A stretch of DNA of 64,000 nt, from positions 141,831,907 to 141,895,906 of the forward strand of contig NC_071353.1 in the NCBI RefSeq assembly GCF_943734655.1. The letters are read 5' to 3'. This DNA comes from Sabethes cyaneus. Taxonomy: Eukaryota > Arthropoda > Insecta > Diptera > Culicidae. Positions 38,901 through 46,959 of the stretch are shown here, piece by piece (the first letter of the stretch is position 1; each line of letters starts with the position of its first letter). Made by a program: the position numbers and the translations under genes. Under the pieces are notes generated by a model. It saw only the letters and a list, made by a program, of their open reading frames with translations. It searched no databases and was not told where the DNA came from.

Positions 38901-41900
38901 ACGGTATGTAATTCAAAAGTTCATAGCTTTTAAACCAAGCGTCGTAAAACATATATTTTAAATGCAAATACTAGAAAATTGTCTAAGCAATCCAGAAATA
39001 CATCAGTTGGAAAAATTTTCTCACAAAATTTTCCACAATGCGGAAAAATTCTAAAGAAAAGTAGGAAAAAAATAGATTCTAATGCTTGGAAAACTTTAAA
39101 AATTCGGTTTGAAAAATGAGTTACATGCGTGAAAGTAATTCAGATTCAATTCACTTTGGCTCGATAAGACCACCGTGACCTTGACTGTAGCCTTGAAACG
39201 GTCAAAACATGAATCTTAAGTTGCCTGAATGTGCCGGTATTTGGAACCACTTACGAACAGCGCCGTAGCGTGCAGTTGGTCAGACTGGCGCCTGTCAAGG
39301 GCGCTTGCTTTAGGGGGCGCCAAAAGCGGCCTTATCCTCAGTGTTTCGGAAAGATACTTGCACCTGACTAGCAAGTTACACCGATATTCGATAGACAACA
39401 AAAGTAGGCAGTACGGACTGCTATCGAAGAAAACTATTGCTACGTTTAATGGTCTTTACTTAACTAACTTTATTATAATGTTTGACATAATTCGGATGAA
39501 TTTGAGTGTGTATTGAATGCGAGAGTCAGATCTGTGTATTGAATTACAATGCGAGAGTGAGTACTGGCAGATAAGGTGGATTAGGATGATAATAAGGATT
39601 AGGACGCTCAATAAGGCACTCTCAAGTGTAGCGAAGTACTAAATATAGGGAGTTGTACGAATCGTGTATGAGTCTAATTCTAAAAAATAATAAACTACGA
39701 AGGAACATTGATTTGAGAAACGAGGGGGTGCCAGATCGGGTCTTCGCCATGGCCGCAACACAGTGTCACGCTACGGCTTTGGAACCAGGTCTAGAATCTG
39801 GGTTTAAAATCTGATCCAAAATCTGGTAAAAATGTGGTGCAAAACATGGTTCACAAACTAGTCCAAATCCTTTTTAAAGCATAAGCATAAGCATAGGATA
39901 CCACCCGTGTGCTGCTACTCAGTTATTGACCAGGACCGATGAAAATTGCAAAATGATGGCAGGAAAAAGCATACTTGGGACAGCACGCTATTCCTCATTA
40001 TACAACCTTATCATTATACAACCCTGCATGCTGATCAATACCGATGCCGGTCACGTCCGAATGCGGGTCCTGGTGGGATGGGAAGGAATGTTAGCCCAAT
40101 ATTTGTTGCTACTAAAGACCAGGGAATCCTCTGCATCTTTACAAGTATTTCGGGAAAGGAATTGTTGTTAGTAGATGGGGGGAGCTAGATAGATAATGTA
40201 AGTATGTAAGCACCAGTTATATGAAACTAACCTGGATATTCGAAAACTTTCTTGTAAAGCCAGTAATTACGAAAATTAAGATATAAAAAATACCTTTTCC
40301 ACAAATTTAATATAATGCCAATGGTACTCATATACAACCATAATTTAATTTATATCGAAAAATATTATGCACATGCGAGATTTACGGCTCGAAAACTACG
40401 TGACAACCTGAACTTATTATACCTGAAAATAAAAATCAGGGATAATGAAACGAGCCATTATAGTCCCTAAGTTTATAAGCATTTCCTCTTACCAACGCTT
40501 ATATGCAGAGATATGGCGCCCTACACACTTCAATTGGGTGGGTTAATGTCTTGCGGAACAAACTGGGCAGAGAAAGGGTCTGCATACCATTCTTGAACGA
40601 CTTTGCTGTAATGACAGCTTGCCAAATCTGGCCAAAGCATTACGGGATGGTGGTGGAATCAGTTTTTGGAGACACTTCTTTTGTTACAGTTCCGACGTCA
40701 TTGTCTTATTTGTAACGAAAACTTTTCTGCCACAGCTGCAAATGCCCGGCCAAATCATAAATTTTCGTACAAATTTGTCGGCCAAATCAAATTTAAATTT
40801 GCTTGGAACATCACCCGAGCCGCTGCCAAGTAAAATTTTTGACCTGGCATTTGCCCGAAGTCAGCCTTGACATGAGTTCGGTTTGGCTGTTTGTTAGCTC
40901 GATACGACTTGATTCCTTCCCGGAGTCGAATTCTCCTCACGACACTATGAGCAGCACCAAAGTGTCTGGCCAAATCACGGTCCGACAGATTGGAATTCCC
41001 CTTGATGGTCTTCAAAATCGTACCACGCAGTTTCCGGTCGACAGTTCCACTCCGATTTAGCTTGAGGCTTCCGAATCGTCGTCCTTATGTTTCCTTACCA
41101 TTTGATAACGCGCCATACGGTATTTCTGGGCAATTTAAGCTATTTAGCTAGCCTAGATGCAGACCACAATGGATTTTCCATATAACTACACAACACAACA
41201 CAACTACAATTTTTTCCCTTCTTTCGGCTTCCATGTTATTTGTTTACAAAATATAGTCGTTTTGCGGAATGTCAAAAATACATGGATGAAGCTAACAAAC
41301 ACCGACACGTAGGCATAAGGAACTTCCAAAACCGTGCACCAAGAGCGCCACAATATGAGCAAAAGTTTGTTCAAATTCTAAATGAAGCAACTTTTAATTC
41401 AACGGTTCATCCAGCAAATGCATGCCGAGCTTCTTCACGTCGGGCAAATAGTTCTGCTGAATGCTCTTCGTCAAACATACTGGCTCCCGAAAGGAAGGTC
41501 CATTATCCGTTTCATCACACATCGATGTTTTAAATGCTTTCGAACCAACCCAACGACAGCCAGTCAACTAATAGGAAACCTTCTAGTGTCGACAGTGATG
41601 CCATTGCCCCCATTCGCCATAACCGATGTGGATTACGCCGACCCCCCGGATTAAATAAGGGTCCCGTCGTCCGACGCAAATCAAGACATACTTAAGGCTC
41701 AGACACAATGCATACTGATTTTACTACGTTGCGGCAATTTGGCAGTTTTTCCATGGGTTTTCTGTCAAATTTCCGCAACGTAGTAAAATCCGTATGTATT
41801 GTGTCTGAGCCTTTAGCCGTCTTCGTTTGCAAGGCAACTAAGGCTGTGCACCTGGAAGTCGGCTCCAATTTGAGCACCGATGCTTTTCTGGCATCCCTAC

Positions 41901-44900
41901 GAAGATGCAATGTTCGCTGTGGAACGATTCATGAATTGCACTCGGACAACGCCACCAACTTCCGAGGTGTGAGTCGTGAATCAATCAGCCTATACCAGCA
42001 ATTTCAGAATCAGCAGGCTGTGAAAACCATCGAATCCTTTTGTAGCAGCTGTGAAATCGAGAGGCACTTCATCACACCAGACGCACCGGAGTTCAGCGGC
42101 CTCTGGAAGGCGACCGCGCTATCCTGTAAAACACCACGCCAAACAACTTAAAAGCCAAGTCACATGGCAGTTATGATCTTTTGGCATGAAATCGACATTA
42201 CTTCCCGAGTAACAATTTGAGTTTTATTGCACTCTAATTGCGGCTTTTATGACAAATTTTGGTCACCAGAACCGTCAGAACAGTGTGCAATGAAACAGCA
42301 TTGTTACTTGGGTTGCTTTATGCCACTTCAGCACGGCCTTTGCGTATTGGCATGAAGCCAAATTCTATCAGGAGATCGTAGGACAGTTGAGAGACTTCAG
42401 AAGAGGAAGAAGTCGCTCTTGGAGACACTCTTTCAAATACGCCGGTCCATTCATTGTATCTGTGGTCACAAAACAAATGAACAGCATGAACACAGGAACA
42501 AATTGCTTGCCAAATCAAGCATTTCTCGGCAAAGTTCGACATCTTCTGTTTTCGGAGGTTCTCTGGAACATCAAACTTATCCTTTGCAGTGAAATACTGA
42601 TTCTCCGGAAACTGGTTGGAGTCCGCTTTCACGTAGGTGTCGTCGTCCATAAGGCAGCGCTGAGCACGAATTTCGCGACCGTATTCTTTTGGGGCCTTCT
42701 GAACCTTGAACGTACGTAATTCAGCTCGAGTTTTGGTCTTCTACACACTTAAAATAAAGTACCGAATTCGGCAAAATTTTGCCGAGATTTGGACAGCCGA
42801 GCGTTCGGTAAAATTTTTTATGATGCCAAATATTAGTAACGATCCGTAAACGTCGATTTGCAAAACCGAAATTTTCACCGAACGCTCGGCTGTCCAAATC
42901 TCGGCAAATTTTGCCGAGTTTTTTAAGTGTGTACATAAAACTTTTGCTCAGATACAGCTGTTTTTGCTACCTCTAGAACGAAGGAGTTTGGTTTGGAGTT
43001 TTTTCTCCACCTTTTGACTCACGATCGACAGTCAAATGTTCTTCGAACCGTTTTATGACACGAGAAAGTATTCTCAGAATTCACAGAATTCGGGATTACC
43101 AACTATTTACCGATGGCACGATGTAGAAGATTCGCATTTTCGATGTACTTCTGCAGATTTTTTTCGCAAACGAACTGTTCTTTCGACTCCATTTTTCATA
43201 TCTTTGCGCACCTGATAAAAAGACTAACACTGTATAAACAATGCACTTTGAACATTTTCCATGCAAGGTTTCAATTAATTTTACCCAAAGGTTCAAAAGT
43301 GAGGCAAGCAGGAGTAACAGGTCTTGGAGTTAATATAGCAATATCTATATGGACCAAGTCCGACACGTGTTTAACAAAATCATCCGATTTGAGGATGAAC
43401 GGCTGGATAATGCGCAATATAGACCCCATAGTGGTCCTTAACTTCTCTTATCCAGCAATTTCTATCCCTGCCTCCTCGTGCCACCAGCCGGAATACGAGC
43501 AACCTTAGCGAAGATCGGACAACCAACCCCCGTAGAAACTAAGGTCGTATACTGACAGGGAAAAAGGCATTATAAGATGGCAACCCCATCACGAGACTCG
43601 TCAAGCTACCCAAACCCACCTTACTACAAACAGTGTGGATCATCTTTTTAAATTTGGTGAACCTCCTCATTTGTTTAAAAATAGATCAGTTAAAAGTAGT
43701 TCGTTTTAGTTGTTTTATTAAGACACTTTGTCAGATGATTTATAACAAACAAACAAAAAGAAACAAATACTTCGCAACAAAGCCGCCCTCCTCGGCTAAA
43801 TATTCGGCAATTGGACAACCCGCGAGTTGCCAAGAACCACACGCACGTACACTACCTTCCTTTGTAGAGCTAAAGATGCTTCGACCCTCGAAGACGGATG
43901 GAGCAGGATACGTTCGGCCGCCAACGAGACCGCAACGGCGGTGCCAGATGAAGAAACCTCGGGCGCATAAAATGATTGGTTTGTCGGGGAACGCGAACAA
44001 GCGATAGAGAAGAAAAAAGAGCTTAAAAAACTATCTAACCATTGCCACGAGAGAGAATTTGGCCAAATATCGACGAGCGCGGAATGAGTTGACCACGATC
44101 CTGAGGAAGAAAAAGCGCCAAGAGGAGGACATAGATTGTGAAAGGTAGAACAACTATTCCGGGCTAATGAGATGCGTAAGTTCTATGAGAAGTTGAACCA
44201 ATATCGTAAGGGACACACACCGAAGCCTGATATGTGTAGCGACAAGCGGTGGAAGCAGTTCTTCGATAGGCATCTCAACAATGACGATATAATAGAAAGA
44301 AGGAAACAAAACGGAATTTGGAAGAATAATAGAGCCTCTGGAAAAGACCGGCTGCCGGCTGCTAACCCTAGAAAAAATGGCAAAGAATCACAGGATGATT
44401 TCGAGCATTTGGGAGCAGAAGAAACTACCGGAGGAGTGAATGGAAGGTGTGGTTTATCCAATCCATAAAAATTGCGATCGGCTGGATTGCTTGGATTACG
44501 CTGGTCTATGCCGTCTACAGGGTGCTCTCCCAGATTTTATTTTGTTATCGTCTCTCCCCAATTACAACAGAAGTCCCAGGGCAGTGTCAGGTGAGCTTTA
44601 TGGGGACCCATGATGCTACGGATCAAATTTTCACCCTCCGACAAATGTCAGAAGTACAACATGCCAACGCATTATATTTTTGTGAATTTCAGGGTAGTAT
44701 ACGATACTGTACGAGAGCCATTTTTGCACAACCTGACGCAGTTGATGAAGCGTACCCCGCAGCGAGTGATGTGCTACGTGCGTGTTTCGGTGGCACTCTC
44801 AAGGAATCCTGACGATGTGCAAAATGCAAATCAGACTGGTATGCTCTACGGATTTGAGACTGTAACTTAGGCTTACAGAAGACATACGTGGCACATATTT

Positions 44901-46959
44901 GAACGAAAAGTGTTGCGGACTACGTTTTTGCCGGAGTGCAAACGGAAAGCGAAGAGTGGCGCAGGCGCAGGCACTACTTGGAAAGATTCCTAGCGTATAT
45001 CTGGCTAAAGTTGGGAGATTACGGTAGGCTGATCACGTAACAAGGATGCCGGACGACTGTGCAGTGAAATGCGTTCTCTTCAAGAATCCCACCGGTACCA
45101 GGAATAGAGAGACCCAATGTCCTAGATGTGTGTCGAGACACTCGACGAATTGTCGATGAGTAGCCACGACCGAGAAATATTTAATACAGCAAGAGCCACC
45201 CCGGCTCTTTTCTCCTCTTATGAACTCCGTTTGCACCGAACTGAATGGAACAATCAAGTGAATCAGATATATAAGAAAATAATAGGAAGCCAGAAGTCAC
45301 GAGTGGTCCAGTGATTTCGCTGTTAACACGCACTAATAATCAGCGTTAGTGTGGCAGTTTTCCCATGGGTTAACCGACGAATTGGCGTCAACGGACGGGT
45401 TAACGCAGCATTCTGTTTGGCCCTACACGGACGCAGGCTGGTGACGGTGACAATTTCGTGAAAAATCAATGACTAGGCTTTACGATCGAAGTTTATGGTG
45501 AATAAAAGAGCACCTAACGGCGTAAAATCCAGCTTCTGTTCGAAGGGTAGCAGATTTTTCTATTCATTGGCACCAAAGCCTTTGTCAATATTATTTTACG
45601 AGCTTGTTTTGAAATCGGACGTAATGGAATGACAGTGTAAATAACGTGTCCGTAATTGAGCACTATGTATAATAGTGACGTGAAATGAATAATTTTGCAA
45701 AACTGTTCTCTATAACGTGGTATTGATTCGGATTCAAAGTACCTGTTTGCAACTAAACTACGAACGACTGTTTATAACAAATTATATGGATCTTGTAATA
45801 AATATTCAACAAATTTTCAATATTTCTCAACGAAGAACGGTTCGCTAAAAGTGGTTTTATCAACTTACCACACTTTCGGCCAGCAACGCACGACCCATCA
45901 TCGACACTTTTGACGACAAACCGACGACGACAAGATAGAAAGATATCACTCGTCGAAAAAGAGCTCACCAGCACCAAAACCGGCACCAATTTGACGCGAA
46001 AGAAGCGCGCTCGCGTAGGTGTGTTTAGCTATCATCAAACCATATAAAAACCTCGCTCGCAACGGCGATTGCGTCTTACGATTGTATGGACACTCGTTTT
46101 TTCCCTGTTTGTCTCCCAAAAATATGAGACCTAAACAGAAGATAGCATAATTTGGTCACCATCACACCGACATTACTGAAGCCATAAGCAGGAATTTATA
46201 AAAACGGCAATAAGCGTTTCGGCCGAGGAAAAGCCGATGCCGATGGCGCTTGCTGTAGGTGTATGCGTGCTTCGAATGGTAATTTAATTAATTAGCATAA
46301 CTATTTTCTCACCGTTACCGTTGCGTTGTTGGCTGGTGTTGTGTTCACTGCTGTTATTGTTCCCAGGCTGATGGGAGGGTTCCCGGTGGAATGGCGAGGA
46401 TGGCAATCGCTGCTGTTGCTGGTGCTGCTGCTGCTGTTGGGATTCAAAATCTGATATCGTGACCCCGGTCACTGAGCCGCTTTCCAGCCGTAGGTCCGAC
46501 AGGCTAGAGACTGTTACTTCATCAAAGCTGGCAGCAGAAAAATCGCTGCTCCAACCGAAACGGGGAGAATGGAAAATAGAGAAAGAATGAAGCAACGGTT
46601 GTGTACTCAGCGCAAAGCAAAAAAAGGTATTAACAGCGAAGAGAATTATGCGTTTATGCAATTACACAAACGCGAAGGGGAAAGCAGGTTTACAGAAACG
46701 CATGTTGGCAAGTTTACCGACGATAAACACGAGCGTAGCCTAGGGCTCGGCCAAAGAATGTTTCACTAAAATAAGCAGCACTACTATAAAATAAACATTC
46801 TGAATGAATTGCCTCTTGGCTCTCTCTATTAAAGTGCAAGTTGCAGTAAAAACTAAATGAGCTAAGGAAAACTTAACATTCGCGATTAAGACCTTATTTA
46901 CTGCTTCCCTTGGCTGCGCCACCGTTAACACCTTACGAACCAATTTACCTTTTCTCCAT
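20555..46959 (-). CDS. Unnamed Ser/Gln-rich coiled-coil protein, 8 exons, 787 aa
   Basis: Eight coding exons on the minus strand join in phase: 46959-46949, 46545-46313, 34850-34594, 34012-33675, 23400-23090, 22742-22593, 22404-21741 and 20954-20555. They total 2364 nt. All donors are GT (five of them GTAAG/GTAAAT/GTGAG-like) and all acceptors AG. The protein starts MEKSDFSAASFDEV, has a Ser/Thr-rich N terminus (VSSLSDLRLESGSVTG), poly-Gln runs in exons 2, 3, 4 and 7, a Gly/Asn-rich stretch in exon 5, a main coiled coil at about residues 440-525, and a second one at about 620-668 running across the exon 7/8 junction. There is no signal peptide or membrane segment, so a cytoplasmic scaffold is the natural guess. 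I recognise no named family. The ATG is chosen because it is the one in exon 1 that keeps phase. Introns 2 and 4 are 11.5 and 10.3 kb and full of mobile elements. Confidence 0.8.
20955..21740 (-). other. Intron 7 of coiled-coil gene
   Basis: A 786-bp intron between the GTAAGC donor and the CACAG acceptor. It holds a short GT microsatellite near 20976-20990. No other feature is seen. Confidence 0.6.
21741..22404 (-). CDS. Coiled-coil gene, coding exon 7
   Basis: The largest exon. It encodes the main coiled coil (from IREIREVSRVREEALMER to KLENEVINLKAQLN), a Gln run, a Ser/Asn/Gly-rich region and a second heptad segment (LLLEKDALKLRRELQDALA). Acceptor TAATTTCAG, donor GTAAGC. Read without splicing, the frame stops at once at the donor TAA, which may be a retained-intron isoform. 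Confidence 0.85.
22593..22742 (-). CDS. Coiled-coil gene, coding exon 6
   Basis: A 150-nt exon encoding VEMEALKHTPHWGLSHRR and SISGLSTNSQPVGMRYNSF. The helix begun in exon 5 continues over the junction (HETK-VEMEALK). Acceptor GCATTTTAG, donor GTACAT, which is weaker than the others. The length and phase (1-1) would allow skipping without frame loss. Confidence 0.75.
22743..23089 (-). other. Intron 5 of coiled-coil gene
   Basis: A 347-bp intron with a purine-rich stretch on the plus strand (22800-22915). Nothing else is seen. Confidence 0.6.
23090..23400 (-). CDS. Coiled-coil gene, coding exon 5
   Basis: Encodes MTDPYINDSSDNESKNS, an amphipathic stretch (EMAEALLADLNML), a Gly/Asn-rich linker and a helix (LVLVLLKEISKLHDTNKKIC). 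The internal Met could act as an alternative start, but the splice phase from exon 4 fits through it. Acceptor CTTTTTAG, donor GTAGGT. Confidence 0.8.
23835..24029. mobile_element. MITE with TAA target duplication in intron 4
   Basis: Ends AGGTGCGTTTAAACTGG and CCAATCTAAACGCACCT, with inner GGCAACATGTGGAATGCAAC mirrored by GTTGCATGCCACATGTTGCC. It is flanked by TAA at 23832-23834 and 24030-24032. 195 bp, non-coding. The 3-bp duplication suggests a Harbinger-like origin. Confidence 0.8.
24030..24363. other. Intron 4 DNA, nothing recognised
   Basis: No element or exon-like sequence was identified between the MITE and the 3' end of the LINE copy at 24364. Confidence 0.4.
25493..26090 (+). mobile_element. 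Jockey-type LINE 3' end in LINE copy G
   Basis: Plus-strand coding for RRIQKYFIRKICGMLPWR and NALPPYEELCLLVGI, the thumb region of Jockey-like RTs, is followed by a non-coding 3' region and a TAA-rich tail (AATAATAATGATAATAATAA at 26063-26082). It sits between coding pieces of the opposite-strand LINE, so it is a younger 5'-truncated insertion. Confidence 0.75.
26471..26830. repeat. Foreign segment with an 80-bp dispersed repeat
   Basis: Between two endonuclease pieces of LINE copy G. The part 26495-26573 (CATTGCTCCAGACATCCC, TCTAGCGCCTCTATGTGGCC, GACTAGCCAAG) recurs with changes at 28353-28441. The function is unknown; the repeat could be an end of another LINE or SINE. Confidence 0.5.
27131..28345. 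other. Intron 4 DNA with a short palindrome
   Basis: Mostly AT-rich DNA with no exon-like sequence. A 44-bp near-palindrome lies at 28079-28123 and a third copy of its arm near 28279-28296. Confidence 0.4.
28079..28123. repeat. 44-bp near-palindrome GGCACAATGTCACCCC
   Basis: TTTGGCACAATGTCACCCC is followed by a short loop and GGGGTGAGATTGTGCCAAA. Another direct copy, TGGCCCAATGTCACCCC, lies at 28281-28297. The arms look like transposon termini joined without an interior. Confidence 0.7.
28353..28441 (+). repeat. Second copy of the 80-bp dispersed repeat
   Basis: Matches 26495-26573 in order: CAACATTGCTCTAG, CAATCTAGCGCCTCCACGTGGCC and GAGTAGCCAAG, with a T-run insertion. It abuts the mariner coding fragment at 28441. 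Confidence 0.6.
28442..30920 (+). pseudogene. mariner transposase fragment split by a LINE
   Basis: Plus-strand coding KFATKKYMVWQAICSCG and TVDGQIYFKECLQKP at 28442-28566 stops at a LINE insertion and resumes beyond 30509 with EWYEANGVTFVHGPPNAPE and YWPIMKQALRKHPEEVKSEG. The end near 30890-30917 (CATGTAGGACACCCTGTAG) looks like a mariner terminal repeat. The WQAICS and NAPE..YW motifs are those of Tc1/mariner transposases, which cut and paste at TA. The N terminus and first terminus are missing and frames shift, so it is dead. Confidence 0.85.
28579..30496 (-). pseudogene. I-type LINE, 5'-truncated, with target duplication
   Basis: The best-kept element here. Minus-strand RT coding at 30472-29590 (KGCPQGGVLSPLLW, then YADDVVLIV) passes, after one frameshift near 29585, into an RNase H domain (FFTDGSKMG, AEVYAI, IFTDSQAAL, WVPGHCGIEGNEFAD, so all four acidic residues are present) and a C-terminal region with a Cys/His cluster (CRFCNSEPESSAHLLCYC). 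It ends in a 3' UTR and an A run at 28579-28589. GTTTGATTTCTT at 28567-28578 and 30497-30508 is a 12-bp target-site duplication. RT with an RNase H domain places it in the I/R1/LOA group. The endonuclease and ORF1 are lost by 5' truncation. Confidence 0.9.
30921..31439. other. Intron 4 DNA, nothing recognised
   Basis: No element or exon-like sequence was identified between the mariner end and the RTE fragment. Confidence 0.4.
31440..31990 (+). pseudogene. RTE-type LINE fragment B
   Basis: A plus-strand fragment matching the linker and early RT of copy E (51360-51970): GAACGGATCCCGCAAAGGC, coding like EVKEAIMQLKNDKS, RIWDAEQLPE and later YQLRTDLRELF in shifted frames. It is short, frameshifted and without the catalytic RT core. 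Confidence 0.75.
31991..33674. other. Intron 4 DNA with GGAC microsatellite
   Basis: Mostly featureless. A (GGAC)n tract lies at 33273-33302. GC-richer sequence near 33110-33180 has no exon-like frame with good splice sites. Confidence 0.5.
33675..34012 (-). CDS. Coiled-coil gene, coding exon 4
   Basis: Encodes SYADPLHMSSSTSGLFSPI, a Gln run, a Pro/Gln/His-rich stretch and NSNSSFHDLLSSQR. Acceptor ATCCACAG after a T run, donor GTAAGTAA. It starts in phase 0 and ends two bases into a codon completed by exon 5. Confidence 0.75.
34013..34593 (-). other. Intron 3 of coiled-coil gene
   Basis: A 581-bp intron between the GTAAGT donor and the T-run acceptor. Nothing recognisable inside. Confidence 0.6.
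34594..34850 (-). CDS. Coiled-coil gene, coding exon 3
   Basis: Encodes ENNLNRQRKSPKKHSHNLLD, a run of eight Gln, then KHLDVWLANAIRGLESS and a Ser/Pro-rich end. Acceptor AACTCAG, donor GTAAGT. The exon closes on a codon boundary. The basic KSPKK cluster and WLANAIRGLE helix are the most conserved-looking parts. Confidence 0.75.
34851..36149. other. Intron 2 DNA with one MITE
   Basis: Contains the MITE at 35777-35970. A GC-richer stretch near 35180-35340 has open frames on both strands but no convincing splice sites or family resemblance. Confidence 0.4.
35777..35970. mobile_element. MITE with TACACTCAAGT termini
   Basis: TACACTCAAGTACTTTTTTTAC at the left is mirrored imperfectly by GTAAAAAAGACTTGAGTGTA at the right, with GCGGTTTAGTTTTTT mirrored by AAAAAAACAAACCGTG. 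194 bp, TA at both ends, non-coding. Confidence 0.75.
36150..38790 (+). pseudogene. RTE-type LINE copy C, near full length
   Basis: From the left: a 5' region shared with copy D (GGCTGGGTAATGCG, CTTATCCAGCAA), endonuclease (LGTWNCRSLN near 36505; IGDCNAQVGQEEEYKPVIGW near 36890), linker, and RT (WDTKRLPEEWKVGVIYPIYKK near 37565; QAGFMEGRSTTDQIF; FIDFKAAYDSVNR; GLRQGDVFSCLLFNIALED; FADD at 38110-38121). The C terminus follows (LRTIFSGVQENGVWRRRMN; RIRWAGHVARMPDN). This is the RTE domain order. Several frameshifts and stops, one just before FADD, disable it, though the RT catalytic residues remain. It lies in intron 2 opposite to the host gene's transcription. Confidence 0.85.
38791..40499. other. 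Intron 2 DNA, partly repeat-like
   Basis: A tract of AAATCTGG-type near-repeats lies at 39785-39870 and AAGCATAAGCATAGG follows at 39880. The segment 39520-39720 has an AATAAA-like site and could be an LTR remnant, but no second copy is seen. Otherwise nothing. Confidence 0.35.
40500..41100 (-). pseudogene. mariner transposase remnant, internally deleted
   Basis: Minus-strand coding gives the helix-turn-helix end (NLSDRDLARHFGAAHSVVRR, KSYRANKQPNRT), then jumps to VKADFGQMPGQKFY, part of the first catalytic motif, and much later to WPDLASCHYSKVVQEWYAD and FVPQDINPPN near 40640-40530. These are mariner landmarks in the right order, but the spacing shows internal deletion and frame changes. 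Confidence 0.8.
41236..42130 (+). pseudogene. BEL/Pao-type integrase fragment
   Basis: Plus-strand coding has an integrase zinc-binding region at 41395-41650 (HAELLHVGQIVLLNALRQTYW, HRCFKCFRTNP, ending DVDYADPP) and, past a 118-bp MITE, the core at 41813-42120 (AVFVCKATKAVHLEV, LHSDNATNFRG, ITPDAPEFSGLWKA). KAVHLE and DN.TNF with PxF.GLW are typical of BEL/Pao integrases. No protease, RT or LTRs were found; the assignment of 41236-41380 to the same element is uncertain. Confidence 0.8.
41695..41812. mobile_element. Harbinger-like MITE, copy 2
   Basis: 118 bp, ends AGGCTCAGACACAATGCAT and ATGTATTGTGTCTGAGCCT, flanked by TTA at 41692-41694 and 41813-41815. It has the same length and the same interior words (TTTTACTACGTTGCGGCAATTT) as the copy at 14510-14627. 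It cuts the BEL integrase frame. Confidence 0.9.
42204..42312. mobile_element. MITE with CCCGAGTAACAAT termini
   Basis: CCCGAGTAACAATTTGAG is mirrored imperfectly by CAGCATTGTTACTTGGG, with TTTTATTGCACTC facing GTGCAATGAAAC. About 109 bp. It separates the BEL fragment from the mariner fragment. The target duplication is not clear. Confidence 0.6.
42310..43192 (-). pseudogene. mariner transposase remnant with MITE insertion
   Basis: On the minus strand from ATG at 43192-43190: KEQFVCEKNLQKYIENANL, then VIKRFEEHLTVDRESKGGEK near 43050. A MITE interrupts. The frame resumes near 42715 with VQKAPKEYGRE, MDDDTYVKADSNQFPENQY (first catalytic region), WQAICSC near 42535, and AYLKECLQERLLPLLKS and DLASCQYAKAVLKWHKAT in a shifted frame. 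A stop follows the N terminus and several shifts follow, so no product is made. Confidence 0.8.
42742..42933. mobile_element. TA-flanked palindromic MITE in mariner
   Basis: TACACACTTAAAA at the left and TTTTTAAGTGTGTA at the right, with inner CCGAGATTTGGACAGCCGAG and GCGTTCGGT mirrored almost exactly by ACCGAACGC and CTCGGCTGTCCAAATCTCGG. 192 bp, non-coding. It splits the two halves of the mariner coding region. Confidence 0.85.
43310..45250 (+). pseudogene. RTE-type LINE copy D, heavily eroded
   Basis: The 5' part (43380-43600) follows the 5' region of copy C (GGCTGGATAATGCG, CTTATCCAGCAATT). Later pieces match copy A: IGLSGNANKR near 43972, RENLAKYRRARNELTTIL in a shifted frame near 44050, EMRKFYEKLNQYRKG at 44170, and a C-terminal remnant near 45030-45200 resembling RGAQRARWLDQVE only in shifted frames, with GAGCCACCCCGGCTC at the end. 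The RT core is unreadable. A very old copy. Confidence 0.65.
45251..46312. other. Intron 2 DNA, possible alternative first exon
   Basis: On the minus strand a TATA-like TTTTTATATGG at about 46053-46043 is followed by a frame (LVPVLVLVSSFSTSDIF, VKSVDDGSCVAGRKC) ending at a strong donor GTAAGTTG (exon end 45869). Its phase would match exon 3. It lacks an ATG, so it would be a 5' UTR exon or chance. The rest is featureless. Confidence 0.3.
46313..46545 (-). CDS. Coiled-coil gene, coding exon 2
   Basis: Encodes DFSAASFDEVTVSSL onward, an acidic Ser-rich segment, then a Gln/His run and an Asn/Ser-rich end (PGNNNSSEHNTSQQRNG). The acceptor is GGAGCAG after a pyrimidine-rich stretch; the donor is GTGAGAAA. 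It completes the Ser codon begun in exon 1. Confidence 0.7.
46949..46959 (-). CDS. Coiled-coil gene, coding exon 1
   Basis: Eleven coding bases (MEK plus two bases of Ser) from ATG at 46959-46957 to a GTAAAT donor. G at +4 gives a fair start context. An upstream out-of-frame ATG at 47030-47028 opens an overlapping uORF if the transcript begins that far up. Confidence 0.6.
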
